Positions 6,933-15,979 of a DNA stretch of 64,000 nucleotides are shown piece by piece. How positions within the stretch are numbered: position 1 is the stretch's first letter; each line of letters starts with the position of its first letter. The notes under the pieces were generated by a model. The model had not been told where the DNA came from. It saw only the letters and a list, made by a program, of their open reading frames with translations, and did not search any database. This DNA comes from Nostoc mirabile CHAB5784 (GTDB lineage: Bacteria > Cyanobacteriota > Cyanobacteriia > Cyanobacteriales > Nostocaceae), in the NCBI RefSeq assembly GCF_020829645.1, contig NZ_JAIVFS010000010.1:62001-126000 (forward strand), given 5' to 3'. Position numbers and translations under genes: made by a program.

Positions 6933-8390
6933 ATGCCTGAAGCGCTAGAAATTGAGCGTCATAGAGCTGCGATCGCTCGCACTGATTTATCTCGCCCCGT
7001 GCGATTGGCAATAGAATGGGCAATCCTACATCAAGACACCACTTTTTTTGACTACGGTTGCGGCTACGGTGGTGATGTCTGGCGAGTAAAAAACTTAGGC
7101 TACACCAGTGCAGGCTGGGACCCTTACTACTATCCCGATGTACCACGCACCGCAGCCGATGTGGTCAACTTGGGTTATGTCCTCAATGTCATTGAAGACT
7201 CAGAGGAACGCCGTCAAAGCCTTCGCCAAGCTTGGGAACTCACCGGGAAAGTTTTAATTGTCGCGGCTCAAATACTGATTAACGCTCCCAGCAAAACCCA
7301 ACTTGCTTACAATGATGGCATTGTGACGCGCCGCAATACTTTTCAGAAATATTACGAACAAGAAGAACTCAAAACTTATATTGATGAAGTTCTAAATGTC
7401 GATGCAGTACCGATCGCGCTAGGCGTGTACTTTGTTTTTCGAGATGATGCCCAAAAAGAAAGTTACAAAGCTATCCGCTTCTTTTCTACCACCTCTACAC
7501 CGCGAGTCCGCATCTCCACCAAGCGGTTTGAAGACTATCAAGAACAGCTGCAACCATTAATGGCTTTTTTTACCAAGCGCGGTAGACTACCTGCCAAAGG
7601 CGAATTGGAAAATGAACAGGAATTACTGAGCGAATTTGGTAACTTCCGCCGCGCCTTTGGTGTAGTTTTGCAAGCTACCGACGAAGCAGAATGGGATGCG
7701 ATCGCTTACCGTCGTTCTTTAGATATCCAAGTTTATCTCGCCCTCACCCACTTTGATAAACGCTCTGCATGGCAGAAACTAGCCCCAGAAATGCGTCACG
7801 ATATCAAAGCCTTTTTTAGTAGCTACGAGGAAGCGTGCCTTGTAGCCGATCAAAAGCTTTTCAGCTTAGGTAAACCTGGGGTAATTCAAACTGCGTGCGA
7901 AAAAAGCAAAATTGGTAAACATACACGCGGTGCGCTTTACGTCCATGTTTCCGCACTAGCAGCACTTGACCCCGTACTGCGAATTTGTGAAGGTTGCGCT
8001 AGCCGTACCATTGGGCGTGTCGATGAAGCTACATTAATCAAATATCACACTGATAAACCACAAATCTCCTATCTGTCTTACCCCGAATTCGATACTGATC
8101 CCCACCCCGCGTTAAAAGCCAGCATAGGTATTGATTTAAAAACCCTATTCGTCACTCATCGAGACTACGAAACTAGGGCAAATCCGCCGATTTTGCACCG
8201 TAAGGAAACATTTGTTACCAGCAACTACCATCGTTACGAAGAATTTGCTAAACTCACCCAACAAGAACAGGAATTAGGATTGCTCAAGGACAAAAGCGAC
8301 ATCGGCACTCGTGAAGGTTGGGAAAAATGCCTCGCCGCACACAGAGTAGAAATCAGAGGACATCAGGTTTATCCAATTCAGGAAAGTTAA
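6933..8390 (+). CDS. DNA phosphorothioation-associated putative methyltransferase
   Basis: This 485-aa protein has a SAM-binding motif FFDYGCGYGGD (about 38-48) near the N-terminus and a long C-terminal extension, matching the dnd-associated putative methyltransferase family found next to dndBCDE. It directly follows dndE on the same strand. The substrate is not known; methylation of DNA alongside sulfur modification is an attractive but untested idea. The ATG at 6933 sits 5 bp after a heptamer array and has no obvious ribosome-binding site. Several HIP1 octamers in the gene indicate long residence in this genome. Confidence 0.85.
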   Translation: MPEALEIERHRAAIARTDLSRPVRLAIEWAILHQDTTFFDYGCGYGGDVWRVKNLGYTSAGWDPYYYPDVPRTAADVVNLGYVLNVIEDSEERRQSLRQAWELTGKVLIVAAQILINAPSKTQLAYNDGIVTRRNTFQKYYEQEELKTYIDEVLNVDAVPIALGVYFVFRDDAQKESYKAIRFFSTTSTPRVRISTKRFEDYQEQLQPLMAFFTKRGRLPAKGELENEQELLSEFGNFRRAFGVVLQATDEAEWDAIAYRRSLDIQVYLALTHFDKRSAWQKLAPEMRHDIKAFFSSYEEACLVADQKLFSLGKPGVIQTACEKSKIGKHTRGALYVHVSALAALDPVLRICEGCASRTIGRVDEATLIKYHTDKPQISYLSYPEFDTDPHPALKASIGIDLKTLFVTHRDYETRANPPILHRKETFVTSNYHRYEEFAKLTQQEQELGLLKDKSDIGTREGWEKCLAAHRVEIRGHQVYPIQES

Positions 8391-8490
8391 GAAAACGCTG
8401 ACACTATAAGGTTATCCTGAATTTGTATTTAACCCAAGTAAATCTTGGTAGTTTGTCATGTTTGCGGGAAATCACACAGCAGCTATGACG

Positions 8491-8522
8491 AGTTTCAATC
8501 CTAATAGGGATCATATAGGGAA
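8491..8522. repeat. Solitary CRISPR-repeat-like palindrome
   Basis: GTTTCAATCCTAATAGGGAT (8492-8511) resembles the 5' part of cyanobacterial CRISPR repeats of the GTTTCAATCCCTNATAGGGAT type. There is only one copy and no spacer pattern. The surrounding 246-bp gap before the AmpG gene holds nothing else recognisable. Confidence 0.35.
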
Positions 8523-8636
8523 CTGCTGCCACTCTGATAATTCAAACCTTTATAGGTACTAGTTAGATGATATACTTTTGCATTTCCTCGTTGTATTTTA
8601 TTGATATTTCCTCAAAAGAGGCAAAAATTTGAAACT

Positions 8637-10037
8637 ATGAGGAAAATTAAATCGCTACTGGGAGTTTTCGGTAGTCGCAAGATGGCGGCTTTATTATTTT
8701 TAGGTTTTTCATCGGGTTTACCCTATGCTTTGACAGATGATGCTTTCCGTGCTTGGATGACCAAAGCTGATTTGAACTTGAAGACTATTGGTTGGTTGGG
8801 GTTAGTCAGCCTTCCCTACTCCTTAAAATTTCTCTGGGCACCCCTACTTGATCGCTTTATTCCCCCCTTTTTGGGACGACGACGAGGCTGGATGGCACTG
8901 TCACAGATTGGCTTAATTGTGGCAATTGTAGCGATTGCCGTACAAATGGCTGTAATTTCCCAGATGGCTTCACCCAAGCCAACTTCAGCCCTATTTGTGT
9001 TAGGCATTGTTGCTGTAGGTATCGCATTTCTTAGTGCCTCTCAAGACATCTCCATTGATGCTTATCGTACTGATGTACTAGAAAAACGAGAATTAGGTGC
9101 AGGTGTGGGAGTTTGGGTGACAGGATATCGCCTTGCCCTGTTATTGACAGGTTGGATTGGTTTCAACTTGGCAGATCGCATCACCTGGCCGTGGGTTTAT
9201 GGATTAATGGCACTGATTCTGCTCGTTGGTTTCGCCACTTCCTTTTGGGCACCAGAACCTATTCACCGCGAACGTCCCCCAGAAACACTAGTACAAGCCA
9301 TCATACTGCCATTTAGGGAATTTATCAGCAGATTAGGTTGGAGACAAGCTTTATTTATGCTGATCTTCATTATTCTCTACAAACTTGGAGATGCAATGGT
9401 TGCCAAGATAGCTGTTCCCTTTTTAGGTGGGAAAGGCTTAGGCTTTTCCGATCCAGACATTGGCAACATCCGCCAAGGCTTGGGTCTTTTTGCCACAATT
9501 GTCGGCACACTTACTGGGGGAGCCATTCTTGGTAAAATCGGCATCAATCGCTCTCTTTGGATATTTGGTATTCTACAAGTTGTCAGTAATTTAGGTTATT
9601 ACTTGTTGGCAGTAATCGGCAGAGACTATCTTACAATGGTTTTGACAATCAACATTGAAAATTTTAGTGGCGGACTTGGAACCGCTGGATTTATCGGTTT
9701 CTTAATGAGTTTGTGTAATCCCCGTTTTTCCGCAACCCAATTTGCCTTACTTTCTAGCCTAATGGCTGTTGGTAGAGATATTTTGGCAGCTCCATTTTCT
9801 GGGGAACTCGCACAAAGAATTCAGCAGTTTGTTCCAGTAAATCCCATGATCAATCAATTTATATTATTGGCCGGCTCTGATCATAAAGGATGGCCTTTAT
9901 TTTTCTTAATTACTCTAATTGCTGGCTTACCTGGGTTGTTGTTATTACCATTTTTCGCCCCTTGGAAACCTCAACCTGCTGATATGCCCAGACCAGGACT
10001 TGAGGACGAAGAAGAGGATATATGGGGAATCAAGTAG
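8637..10037 (+). CDS. AmpG-like MFS transporter
   Basis: This 466-aa protein has about twelve hydrophobic segments. The N-terminus reads LLFLGFSSGLPYALTDDAFRAW and is followed by LPYSLKFLWAPLLDR, both typical of AmpG/acetyl-CoA transporter-like MFS proteins that import anhydro-muropeptides for peptidoglycan recycling. The frame extends upstream to a TTG at 8601, but the ATG at 8637 starts the conserved MRKIKSLLGVFGSRKMAALL region and is preferred. The next gene overlaps its 3' end by 16 bp, suggesting translational coupling. The exact substrate is inferred from family only. Confidence 0.8.
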   Translation: MRKIKSLLGVFGSRKMAALLFLGFSSGLPYALTDDAFRAWMTKADLNLKTIGWLGLVSLPYSLKFLWAPLLDRFIPPFLGRRRGWMALSQIGLIVAIVAIAVQMAVISQMASPKPTSALFVLGIVAVGIAFLSASQDISIDAYRTDVLEKRELGAGVGVWVTGYRLALLLTGWIGFNLADRITWPWVYGLMALILLVGFATSFWAPEPIHRERPPETLVQAIILPFREFISRLGWRQALFMLIFIILYKLGDAMVAKIAVPFLGGKGLGFSDPDIGNIRQGLGLFATIVGTLTGGAILGKIGINRSLWIFGILQVVSNLGYYLLAVIGRDYLTMVLTINIENFSGGLGTAGFIGFLMSLCNPRFSATQFALLSSLMAVGRDILAAPFSGELAQRIQQFVPVNPMINQFILLAGSDHKGWPLFFLITLIAGLPGLLLLPFFAPWKPQPADMPRPGLEDEEEDIWGIK

Positions 10038-10429
10038 TTATTGCTGTCGGCACATTTATTCTCTTACTCACTGGTTTATTACTTGGCTATGTTCTCTCGC
10101 AGTTAGTTCTGGGATTTCTACAATTTAACCTACTAACTTTTTTCGGAACACTCAGCCTCATTTTAATTTTTGGTACACTTTATTACGTTTTATTTTGGCA
10201 GTTGCGGAGAGAACAGTCTCGGCCATCAACTATAAATGAAAGGATACCAAACCAGGTAGACGATGGTGTATCTGATAGCTATCTCAAAAACAGGCTAATC
10301 GCTAAGTTATCCGGTGACGCTGCCGCTGCCGAACGGTTAATTGAACAGGCAAAGGAGACTTATCCTGGGATGCCGGAGAATTGGTATTGCGAGAGAGTGC
10401 TTGATGACTTGGAGCGCGATCGCCAATAG
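10022..10429 (+). CDS. Small membrane protein of unknown function
   Basis: This 135-aa protein has two hydrophobic segments (about residues 5-30 and 37-60) followed by a soluble charged tail ending ENWYCERVLDDLERDRQ. It overlaps the end of the AmpG-like gene by 16 bp, so the two are probably co-transcribed. I do not recognise a named family; comparable two-helix proteins with such tails are common in cyanobacteria. Confidence 0.7.
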   Translation: MGNQVVIAVGTFILLLTGLLLGYVLSQLVLGFLQFNLLTFFGTLSLILIFGTLYYVLFWQLRREQSRPSTINERIPNQVDDGVSDSYLKNRLIAKLSGDAAAAERLIEQAKETYPGMPENWYCERVLDDLERDRQ

Positions 10430-10794
10430 TCTGGAAGCAGGGAGTGGGGAGTAGGGGAGATGAGGGAGATGATGGAGCAAGGGGACAGGGGACAGGGTGC
10501 AAGGGGGAAAATAAAAAACTAGCTCTTTCCCCTCTGTTCCCAGCTAAGGAACGTGAATTAAATAAAATGCAAAATCTTCATCTTGTATCTAGCTTCCCTC
10601 TCCAATATATCGGAGAGGGATTGAGGGTGAGGTAAGCCAAGGACATAAATTGTATGTTATTTAATTCTTATTCCCTATTCCCTATTCCCCATTCCCCATT
10701 TCCATGCACAGAAAATCGCTAAAATAAATCAAGAATACTTCACAAATCTTCAGCTAGGCTCTCATAAAAGTTCCTAGCTTCTTGCAATTAAAAT
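10430..10794. other. Gene-free spacer of repeat-derived sequence
   Basis: This 365-bp spacer is made of degenerate G-rich heptamer-like repeats (10436-10505, variants of GGGAGNA) and their T/C-rich counterparts (TATTCCC/CATTCCC units at about 10665-10700). I see no gene or clear terminator in it. Confidence 0.6.
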
Positions 10795-10983
10795 ATGGCT
10801 ATTTTTCGTCAATACATCGCCCCACTGCTTGCAGTATTAGTATTTTTATTTGCCCTAGTGGCAGTCAGCGCCCGGATCTTTTTACCCTCCGATATGGCAG
10901 CACCCGCACCAATTGAAGAGGTGGGGGTAAGTTCTCAACCTATTCCAACTGATTTATCTCCAGCAGCAAATAACGCGAGCTAG
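10795..10983 (+). CDS. Short single-pass membrane protein, unknown
   Basis: This 62-aa protein has one hydrophobic helix (about residues 8-30) and a proline/alanine-rich tail. It has an ATG start and reads as a plausible small inner-membrane or thylakoid protein. It lies 22 bp upstream of the GNAT gene on the same strand. Function unknown. Confidence 0.6.
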   Translation: MAIFRQYIAPLLAVLVFLFALVAVSARIFLPSDMAAPAPIEEVGVSSQPIPTDLSPAANNAS

Positions 10984-11005
10984 CTAAGTCAATAAACGTA
11001 TTTAA

Positions 11006-11536
11006 GTGTCTGAGCAACTACTACCTGGATATATTATTCGCCGTGGCTCTACTTTGGAGCGATCGCTGCTGCTTAAATTCATGCAGCGAACTTACGAGGA
11101 TCTCTTTCCCAATGAGGATTTTTCTCACCTAGAGCAAACAGTTAAGCAATACTTTTCTAGTGATACGCCCTTGTGGTGGGTAGAAGAGGAGGGGGAGCAG
11201 GGAGCAGGGAGCAGGGAGCAGGGGAGTAATAAAGAATCTCTCTCCTCTGCCTCTCATTCCCCGATAGCCTGCCTTTGGGTGGGCAATGCTATAGATCAAG
11301 TACATGGGAACCGTCATGCTCACATCTTTATCCTCTATGTTGTACCAGAACATCGGCGACGGGGTATTGGTAGAGCCTTGATGCGATATGTGGAAAATTG
11401 GGCTATTCAAAGAGGCGATCGCCAGATTGGATTGCAAGTTTTTCAATCAAACAAACCTGCATTAAATCTTTACAATCAGTTAGGTTATCAAACCCAATCC
11501 CTGTGGATGGTAAAATTCCTGAGTGCAGAAAAATAA
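11006..11536 (+). CDS. GNAT family N-acetyltransferase with repeat-encoded insert
   Basis: This 176-aa protein starts at GTG. The acetyl-CoA binding motif RRRGIG (about 117-122) follows the beta-strand ILYVVPEH, and the C-terminal NKPALNLYNQLGY is typical of GNAT enzymes. Residues of about 60-87 (rich in E, Q, G, S) are encoded by a G-rich heptamer array (4 x GGGAGCA at 11193-11220) and flanking repeat sequence, so an intergenic-type repeat has entered the coding region in frame. Substrate unknown. Confidence 0.85.
   Translation: MSEQLLPGYIIRRGSTLERSLLLKFMQRTYEDLFPNEDFSHLEQTVKQYFSSDTPLWWVEEEGEQGAGSREQGSNKESLSSASHSPIACLWVGNAIDQVHGNRHAHIFILYVVPEHRRRGIGRALMRYVENWAIQRGDRQIGLQVFQSNKPALNLYNQLGYQTQSLWMVKFLSAEK
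11193..11220. repeat. In-frame heptamer array, 4 x GGGAGCA
   Basis: Four tandem copies lie inside the GNAT gene between the N-terminal half and the acetyl-CoA motif. The same unit family occurs in spacers at about 12490-12510 and, as its complement, at about 12545-12575. Confidence 0.9.
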
Positions 11537-11680
11537 ATTATAGGATAGCAGTAACATACTTAAGCGTGTGAGTTATGGCGTTTCTCGTTTGGATAAAACT
11601 CAACGAGGAGAAAGGAAAGTGTATAATTACGCAACTAATACTTATAAAGCTTTAACTTATTGGCGTGGGGGATTATGTGT

Positions 11681-11704
11681 TAATCCCGAAAAGGGATTGA
11701 AATG
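11681..11704. repeat. Solitary CRISPR-repeat-like 3' end upstream of the HEAT gene
   Basis: TTAATCCCGAAAAGGGATTG followed by AAAT (AATCCC/GGGATT stem) resembles the 3' half of Nostoc CRISPR repeats, which usually end GGGATTGAAA(C/T). It is a single copy with no spacers, 6 bp before the HEAT-repeat gene ATG, so it would form a hairpin in that leader. Confidence 0.35.
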
Positions 11705-11709
11705 AAATT

Positions 11710-12468
11710 ATGTATGACGAAGACGATCTCAGCCTACTCGATATTGAGGAGGAGCTAGAAAGCCCCCTAGATAAAATAGAGCCACTAACTGCCGAATCAG
11801 TTGTGGCAAAGCCAGATCCAGAAGTGATGCTAGCCCTGCTGGATAATCCCCAGCCCCAACAAAGAATGTTAGCGGCGCGTGCTTTTTGTGATATAGAAGA
11901 TGCGCGTGCTACCCCCCATCTAATTCGCCTGTTAAGTGATACTTGTCCCTTAGTGCGGGTGAGTGCAGCTTATGGACTTGGACGCAATCCTAGTTCAGAG
12001 GCAGTGAATCCGTTAATTGCTCAACTAAACAGTGATTGGAACGGCTATGTGCGTAAAGGCGTTGTTTGGGCTTTAGGAAACTGTCGCGATCGCCGTTGTT
12101 TACCGCCCCTAGCAGATGCCCTCAGAACTGACATTTCCGCAGTACGTTTGTGGGCTGCTAGCGCCTTAGCACAGATGGCAGAAGTGGGTTATGAAGCAGT
12201 TATAGGGGCAATACCACCATTAATTGAAGCCTTAGTCAAAGATCCCGTGGCAGCAGTGCGGAGTAACAGTGCTTGGGCAATTGGTCAACTGTGCCGCGAA
12301 CTGCCTTCTAATGTAGTTTATGCCACAGCGATCGACGCCTTAATTCAAGCCTTTGCTGAAGACCAAGATTTAGGAGTCCGGGCAGACGCCAAAGCCTCAC
12401 TGTTAGGAGTGGGTGATCCCCGTGGTTTACAGCTGATTGAAACCTTAGAACAAGAAGGGTGGTTTTGA
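11710..12468 (+). CDS. HEAT-repeat protein (PBS lyase HEAT-like)
   Basis: This 252-aa protein has about five HEAT-like repeats from residue 45 on, seen in segments such as AARAFCDIEDARATPHLIRLL, VRVSAAYGLGRN and VRKGVVWALGNC. The first 40 residues are acidic. Such proteins in cyanobacteria include phycobilin lyases and general scaffolds. No phycobiliprotein genes are nearby, so a lyase role is not supported by context. Confidence 0.85.
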   Translation: MYDEDDLSLLDIEEELESPLDKIEPLTAESVVAKPDPEVMLALLDNPQPQQRMLAARAFCDIEDARATPHLIRLLSDTCPLVRVSAAYGLGRNPSSEAVNPLIAQLNSDWNGYVRKGVVWALGNCRDRRCLPPLADALRTDISAVRLWAASALAQMAEVGYEAVIGAIPPLIEALVKDPVAAVRSNSAWAIGQLCRELPSNVVYATAIDALIQAFAEDQDLGVRADAKASLLGVGDPRGLQLIETLEQEGWF

Positions 12469-12590
12469 TTTATTTGGGCATTGGAAAGAGGCAGAGGAGC
12501 AGGGAGCAGCCAGCAGAGGGGAAGAGCTAATTTTTTATTCTCCCCCTGCTCCCCCTGCTTCCCCTGCTCCCTCATCCCCCGCCCTAGCCC

Positions 12591-12998
12591 TTACTGACCT
12601 TCAGCTACAGGTTTGACCAAATTTAAATCATAGGGGCGTTCCGTATCATCTTCGCCCAAATATTCACCATTTTGAATTTCCAGAATAATTAACGGAATCT
12701 GTCCAGGATTTTCTACCTTATGTAGAGTTGCAGCAGGAACATAAGTTGATTCGTTTCGATTCAGCAATATTTCTGCATCGCCACAAGTTACCTTCGCTAC
12801 ACCGGAGACTACAACCCAATGTTCATTGCGATGATAATGGATTTGTGGTTTAATTCCGTGCCTGGGCTTAATTTCAAGACGACTAATTCTATAGGTTTCT
12901 CCCTCCTCGATCACCTCTACTTCACCCCAGTATCGTGTACCTGAATGTGGAGACAATTCGTTGATATTTGACTGAGTATTATTTTCATTAGGAGTCAT
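12591..12998 (-). CDS. Cupin, mannose-6-phosphate isomerase type II domain protein
   Basis: This 135-aa single cupin domain has the metal-site pattern IHYHRNEHWVVVSG and a second motif around VPAATLHKVENPG. It matches the isolated C-terminal isomerase domain of bifunctional ManC/AlgA enzymes, implying interconversion of mannose-6-phosphate and fructose-6-phosphate for GDP-mannose supply. No guanylyltransferase domain is attached. It is a stand-alone minus-strand gene. Confidence 0.85.
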   Translation of the reverse strand: MTPNENNTQSNINELSPHSGTRYWGEVEVIEEGETYRISRLEIKPRHGIKPQIHYHRNEHWVVVSGVAKVTCGDAEILLNRNESTYVPAATLHKVENPGQIPLIILEIQNGEYLGEDDTERPYDLNLVKPVAEGQ

Positions 12999-13172
12999 AA
13001 TTAATTTCTCAACCAGATGAGTATTAGTATTTTTAAGTAATTTATCCTAAACAGGATAAACCTGGGTAGGGAGATGCAGCCACAACATTTCTATTGATGA
13101 CAACTGCTCTAACTTTACTCCAGGCAACAGATCCTATCCGTGAATTTTTAAATGTCTGAATGCACCAATTGC

Positions 13173-14516
13173 TTAACCCCCCGTATACTGAATCCGATAA
13201 ATCCGATTATTGGCTTCTTCTGTTAGTAGTAGACTGCCATCTGGTAACACGAGTAAACCTACAGGTCGTCCCCAAGTGGTTGGTACAGAAGGATTTAGCA
13301 AAAATCCTGTGAGAAAGTCTTCGTAGTAGCCAAGCGATCGCCCTTTAGCATCGAAGGGAACAAACACAATTTTATAACCAGTACCGCGATCGCGGTTCCA
13401 AGAACCACGAAAAGCAGCAAAAGCACCGTTGCGGTATTTTTCTGGAAACGTTTTACCATCATAAAACTGCAAACCCAATGCTGCTGAGTGCGCCTGGAAC
13501 AGCACATCTGGCGTTTGGGTACGGGCTGCTAAGTCGGGGCGTTTACTTTTGCCATCCGTCTTTTGGCGCGGATCGAGGTTGTTTGGTGTCAGATAAGCAT
13601 AAGGCCAGCCGTAAAATGCTCCCTGTTTAACGCGTGTCAGATAATCTGGAACCAACTCATCACCGATTCCATCGCGTTCGTTGACAGTGGCGTAAAGTTC
13701 TTTAGTTACAGGATGAAAGTCTAAACCAACAGGATTACGCAAGCCGGAAGCAAAAGTTTGCTGCTGGGAACCATCCAAATTCATCACTTGTACTGAAGCC
13801 CGTGGTAGGGGTTCTTCATCGACATTGGTTCCTGAACCAACAGAAACATATAATTTATTGCCATCGGGCGAGACAACAACATTGCGCGTCCAATGGTTGT
13901 TATAACCTTGATTCGGCAAGTCGGCGATCTTTTCTCCCTTGTCTGTAATTTTATTTTGACCTTTCGTATAGGGAAAACGAACCACAGCATCTGTGTTCCC
14001 CAGAAAAAAGGAATTACCTGCAAAAGCCATACCAAAGGGTCTATTTAGTCCATTGTCCCTACTAGCAAAGGTTTCTCGAACGTCAGCTATGCCGTCACCG
14101 TTGCTGTCACGTAACACACGAATGCGGTTTTGCCCGGTTTCAGTCACCAAGACATCACCACTGGGAGTTAAAGCTAGCCAGCGTGGGGCATCTAAACCTT
14201 CTGCAAAGACGTTAACTGTAAAGCCTGGTGGTACGCGCAGCACTGGGTTTTCCGGAATGGGCACAACCTCAGGTCGCTTAGAGGCACTTTCTGTTGCGAA
14301 AGGTGCTGGTAAATTCTTCAAATTGATGCGGATAGGCGTGGGTGAAAGTGCTTCAGTTCGGACAATATTTTTTGGCTGTGTAGGATTCTGTGCCAGTTGA
14401 GCAGAAGGTACAGGTGTTTCTGGTGTGGGATTATCTGAGGAAGCGCGAGTCTCGTTACAGCCTGCTACCAAGGTCAGTAAAAAAACTGGCAGCAACAAAC
14501 GCGCAGGGACTTTCAT
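13173..14516 (-). CDS. Sorbosone dehydrogenase-like PQQ/beta-propeller lipoprotein
   Basis: This 447-aa protein starts with a lipoprotein signal peptide (lipobox LVAGC, Cys20), followed by a proline/threonine-rich linker (about 22-85) and a six-bladed propeller. Propeller features are PRWLALTPSGDVLVTE, NRPFGMAF, GLRNPVGLDFHP and the C-terminal GRPVGLLVLPDGSLLLTEE. This is the L-sorbosone dehydrogenase / glucose-sorbosone dehydrogenase family of membrane-attached sugar dehydrogenases. The true substrate in cyanobacteria is not established. Confidence 0.85.
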   Translation of the reverse strand: MKVPARLLLPVFLLTLVAGCNETRASSDNPTPETPVPSAQLAQNPTQPKNIVRTEALSPTPIRINLKNLPAPFATESASKRPEVVPIPENPVLRVPPGFTVNVFAEGLDAPRWLALTPSGDVLVTETGQNRIRVLRDSNGDGIADVRETFASRDNGLNRPFGMAFAGNSFFLGNTDAVVRFPYTKGQNKITDKGEKIADLPNQGYNNHWTRNVVVSPDGNKLYVSVGSGTNVDEEPLPRASVQVMNLDGSQQQTFASGLRNPVGLDFHPVTKELYATVNERDGIGDELVPDYLTRVKQGAFYGWPYAYLTPNNLDPRQKTDGKSKRPDLAARTQTPDVLFQAHSAALGLQFYDGKTFPEKYRNGAFAAFRGSWNRDRGTGYKIVFVPFDAKGRSLGYYEDFLTGFLLNPSVPTTWGRPVGLLVLPDGSLLLTEEANNRIYRIQYTGG

Positions 14517-14693
14517 GATGGTACAGACTATGACACAATTTTCTTACTTTAGACTTGAGACTTAATAATTGTCGCCAGTCTAAAGTCCGATTTTTCTGAG
14601 TTAGTCACCCTATTAAGGTACTGAGTACTGAGAAAATAATTTACTCCCCATTCCCCATTTCCCATTCCCAATGCCCAATATTCACACATATAA

Positions 14694-15893
14694 TCATTTA
14701 TTAGTCAATAAAAATTTTTCAAATTCTGCTGCTGGCAATGGACGACTAAATAGAAAGCCTTGCATATAATTACAGTTGTGTTGGCGTAAAAAAGCCAGTT
14801 CTGCTTCCGTCTCTACACCTTCAGCAACTACATCTAAATTGAGATTGTGAGCCATTTGAATTAATGCCTTAGTAATGGCTGATTTCTGTGGATCAGTAGC
14901 AACATTATGGATAAAATAGCGGTCGATTTTTAATGTGTTAATTGGTAAGTTTTTCAGATAAATTAAAGAAGAGTAGCCCGTACCAAAATCATCGATCGCA
15001 ATTTTTACACCCAACGATTGCAATTTTTTCATAGTAGCGATCGCACTATTTACATCTTGCATAATCATACTTTCAGTGAGTTCTAGCTCTAAGTAATGTG
15101 GTTCCAAACCATTAATATCCATAAAGTTGACTATTTTGTGAATAAAATCTGGTTGATTAAATTCAAGTACAGACAAATTTACAGCAAGCATCAGTGGATA
15201 AATTCCAATATCACGCCAGCTTTTTATTTGTTTACACACTCTTTTTAATACCCATTTGCCAAGTGGAACAATTAAACCTGTAGACTCTGCTAACGGAATA
15301 AATTCTGTTGGGTAAACCAGCCCCACTTCTGGACTTTGCCAGCGCAATAAACTTTCAGCTGCTACTATTTTTCCAGAAGCAATATCGACTATTGGTTGAT
15401 AATAAATTTCAAATTCCTCAAAATTATGTTGTTTGATAGCCCGGTGCAAGCTAATTTCTAATAGCTGCATTTTGGGAGACAAGTTGTTAATTACAGTCTG
15501 AGGAGATAAATACTTTTTTAAAGTAGCGTACTTTTCCAATCTGTTCATGATGGCACTTAATAACTCAGCACGAGTGAAAGGCTTAGTTATATAGTCATCA
15601 GCACCCATATTCATACCTTGGCGGAAGTCAGATTTGGCAGATTTTGCAGTGAGAAAAATGAAGGGAATTGTTGCCGTTGATGGATCTTGGCGTAACGCTG
15701 TTAGTACGCCATAACCGTCAAGTTGTGGCATCATCATATCACAGAGAATTAAATCGGGAACTTCGGAGATAGCCAAATGTACCCCGATTCTGCCATTAGC
15801 CGCAGCAATAGTTTCAAAATCCTCAGCTTCTAAGAGATCCAAAAGATTTTCACGAACTGCTTCTTCATCTTCTATTATTAAAATTTTGGGCAT
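14694..15893 (-). CDS. Response regulator with EAL c-di-GMP phosphodiesterase domain
   Basis: This 399-aa protein has an N-terminal receiver domain with D52 ([10 protein letters not shown]), T82 and K104 (TKPF). A short linker leads to an EAL domain from about residue 155: ESLLRW (the EAL position is ESL, E180), [31 protein letters not shown] and AEGVETEAE. All the acidic and Asn metal ligands expected of an active phosphodiesterase appear present. It probably lowers cyclic di-GMP in response to a phosphorelay. No histidine kinase lies next to it; the neighbouring PAS gene looks decayed. Confidence 0.93.
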   Translation of the reverse strand: MPKILIIEDEEAVRENLLDLLEAEDFETIAAANGRIGVHLAISEVPDLILCDMMMPQLDGYGVLTALRQDPSTATIPFIFLTAKSAKSDFRQGMNMGADDYITKPFTRAELLSAIMNRLEKYATLKKYLSPQTVINNLSPKMQLLEISLHRAIKQHNFEEFEIYYQPIVDIASGKIVAAESLLRWQSPEVGLVYPTEFIPLAESTGLIVPLGKWVLKRVCKQIKSWRDIGIYPLMLAVNLSVLEFNQPDFIHKIVNFMDINGLEPHYLELELTESMIMQDVNSAIATMKKLQSLGVKIAIDDFGTGYSSLIYLKNLPINTLKIDRYFIHNVATDPQKSAITKALIQMAHNLNLDVVAEGVETEAELAFLRQHNCNYMQGFLFSRPLPAAEFEKFLLTNK

Positions 15894-15979
15894 AAATTAC
15901 CTCGCTTTATATTTTATTTATTATGCAAAAATGGCAAAAACTTTTGTATAAAACCCCATTTAGTTGTGGCAGATATTTT

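Noticed and set aside
6464-7146. Minus-strand frames opposite dndE and the methyltransferase gene
   Set aside because: Shadow frames of clear coding genes.
8491-11704. A CRISPR array
   Set aside because: Only isolated repeat-like hairpins; no two repeats separated by a spacer.
13993-14400. 135-codon + strand frame opposite the sorbosone dehydrogenase-like gene
   Set aside because: Antisense shadow; the minus-strand protein is well conserved.
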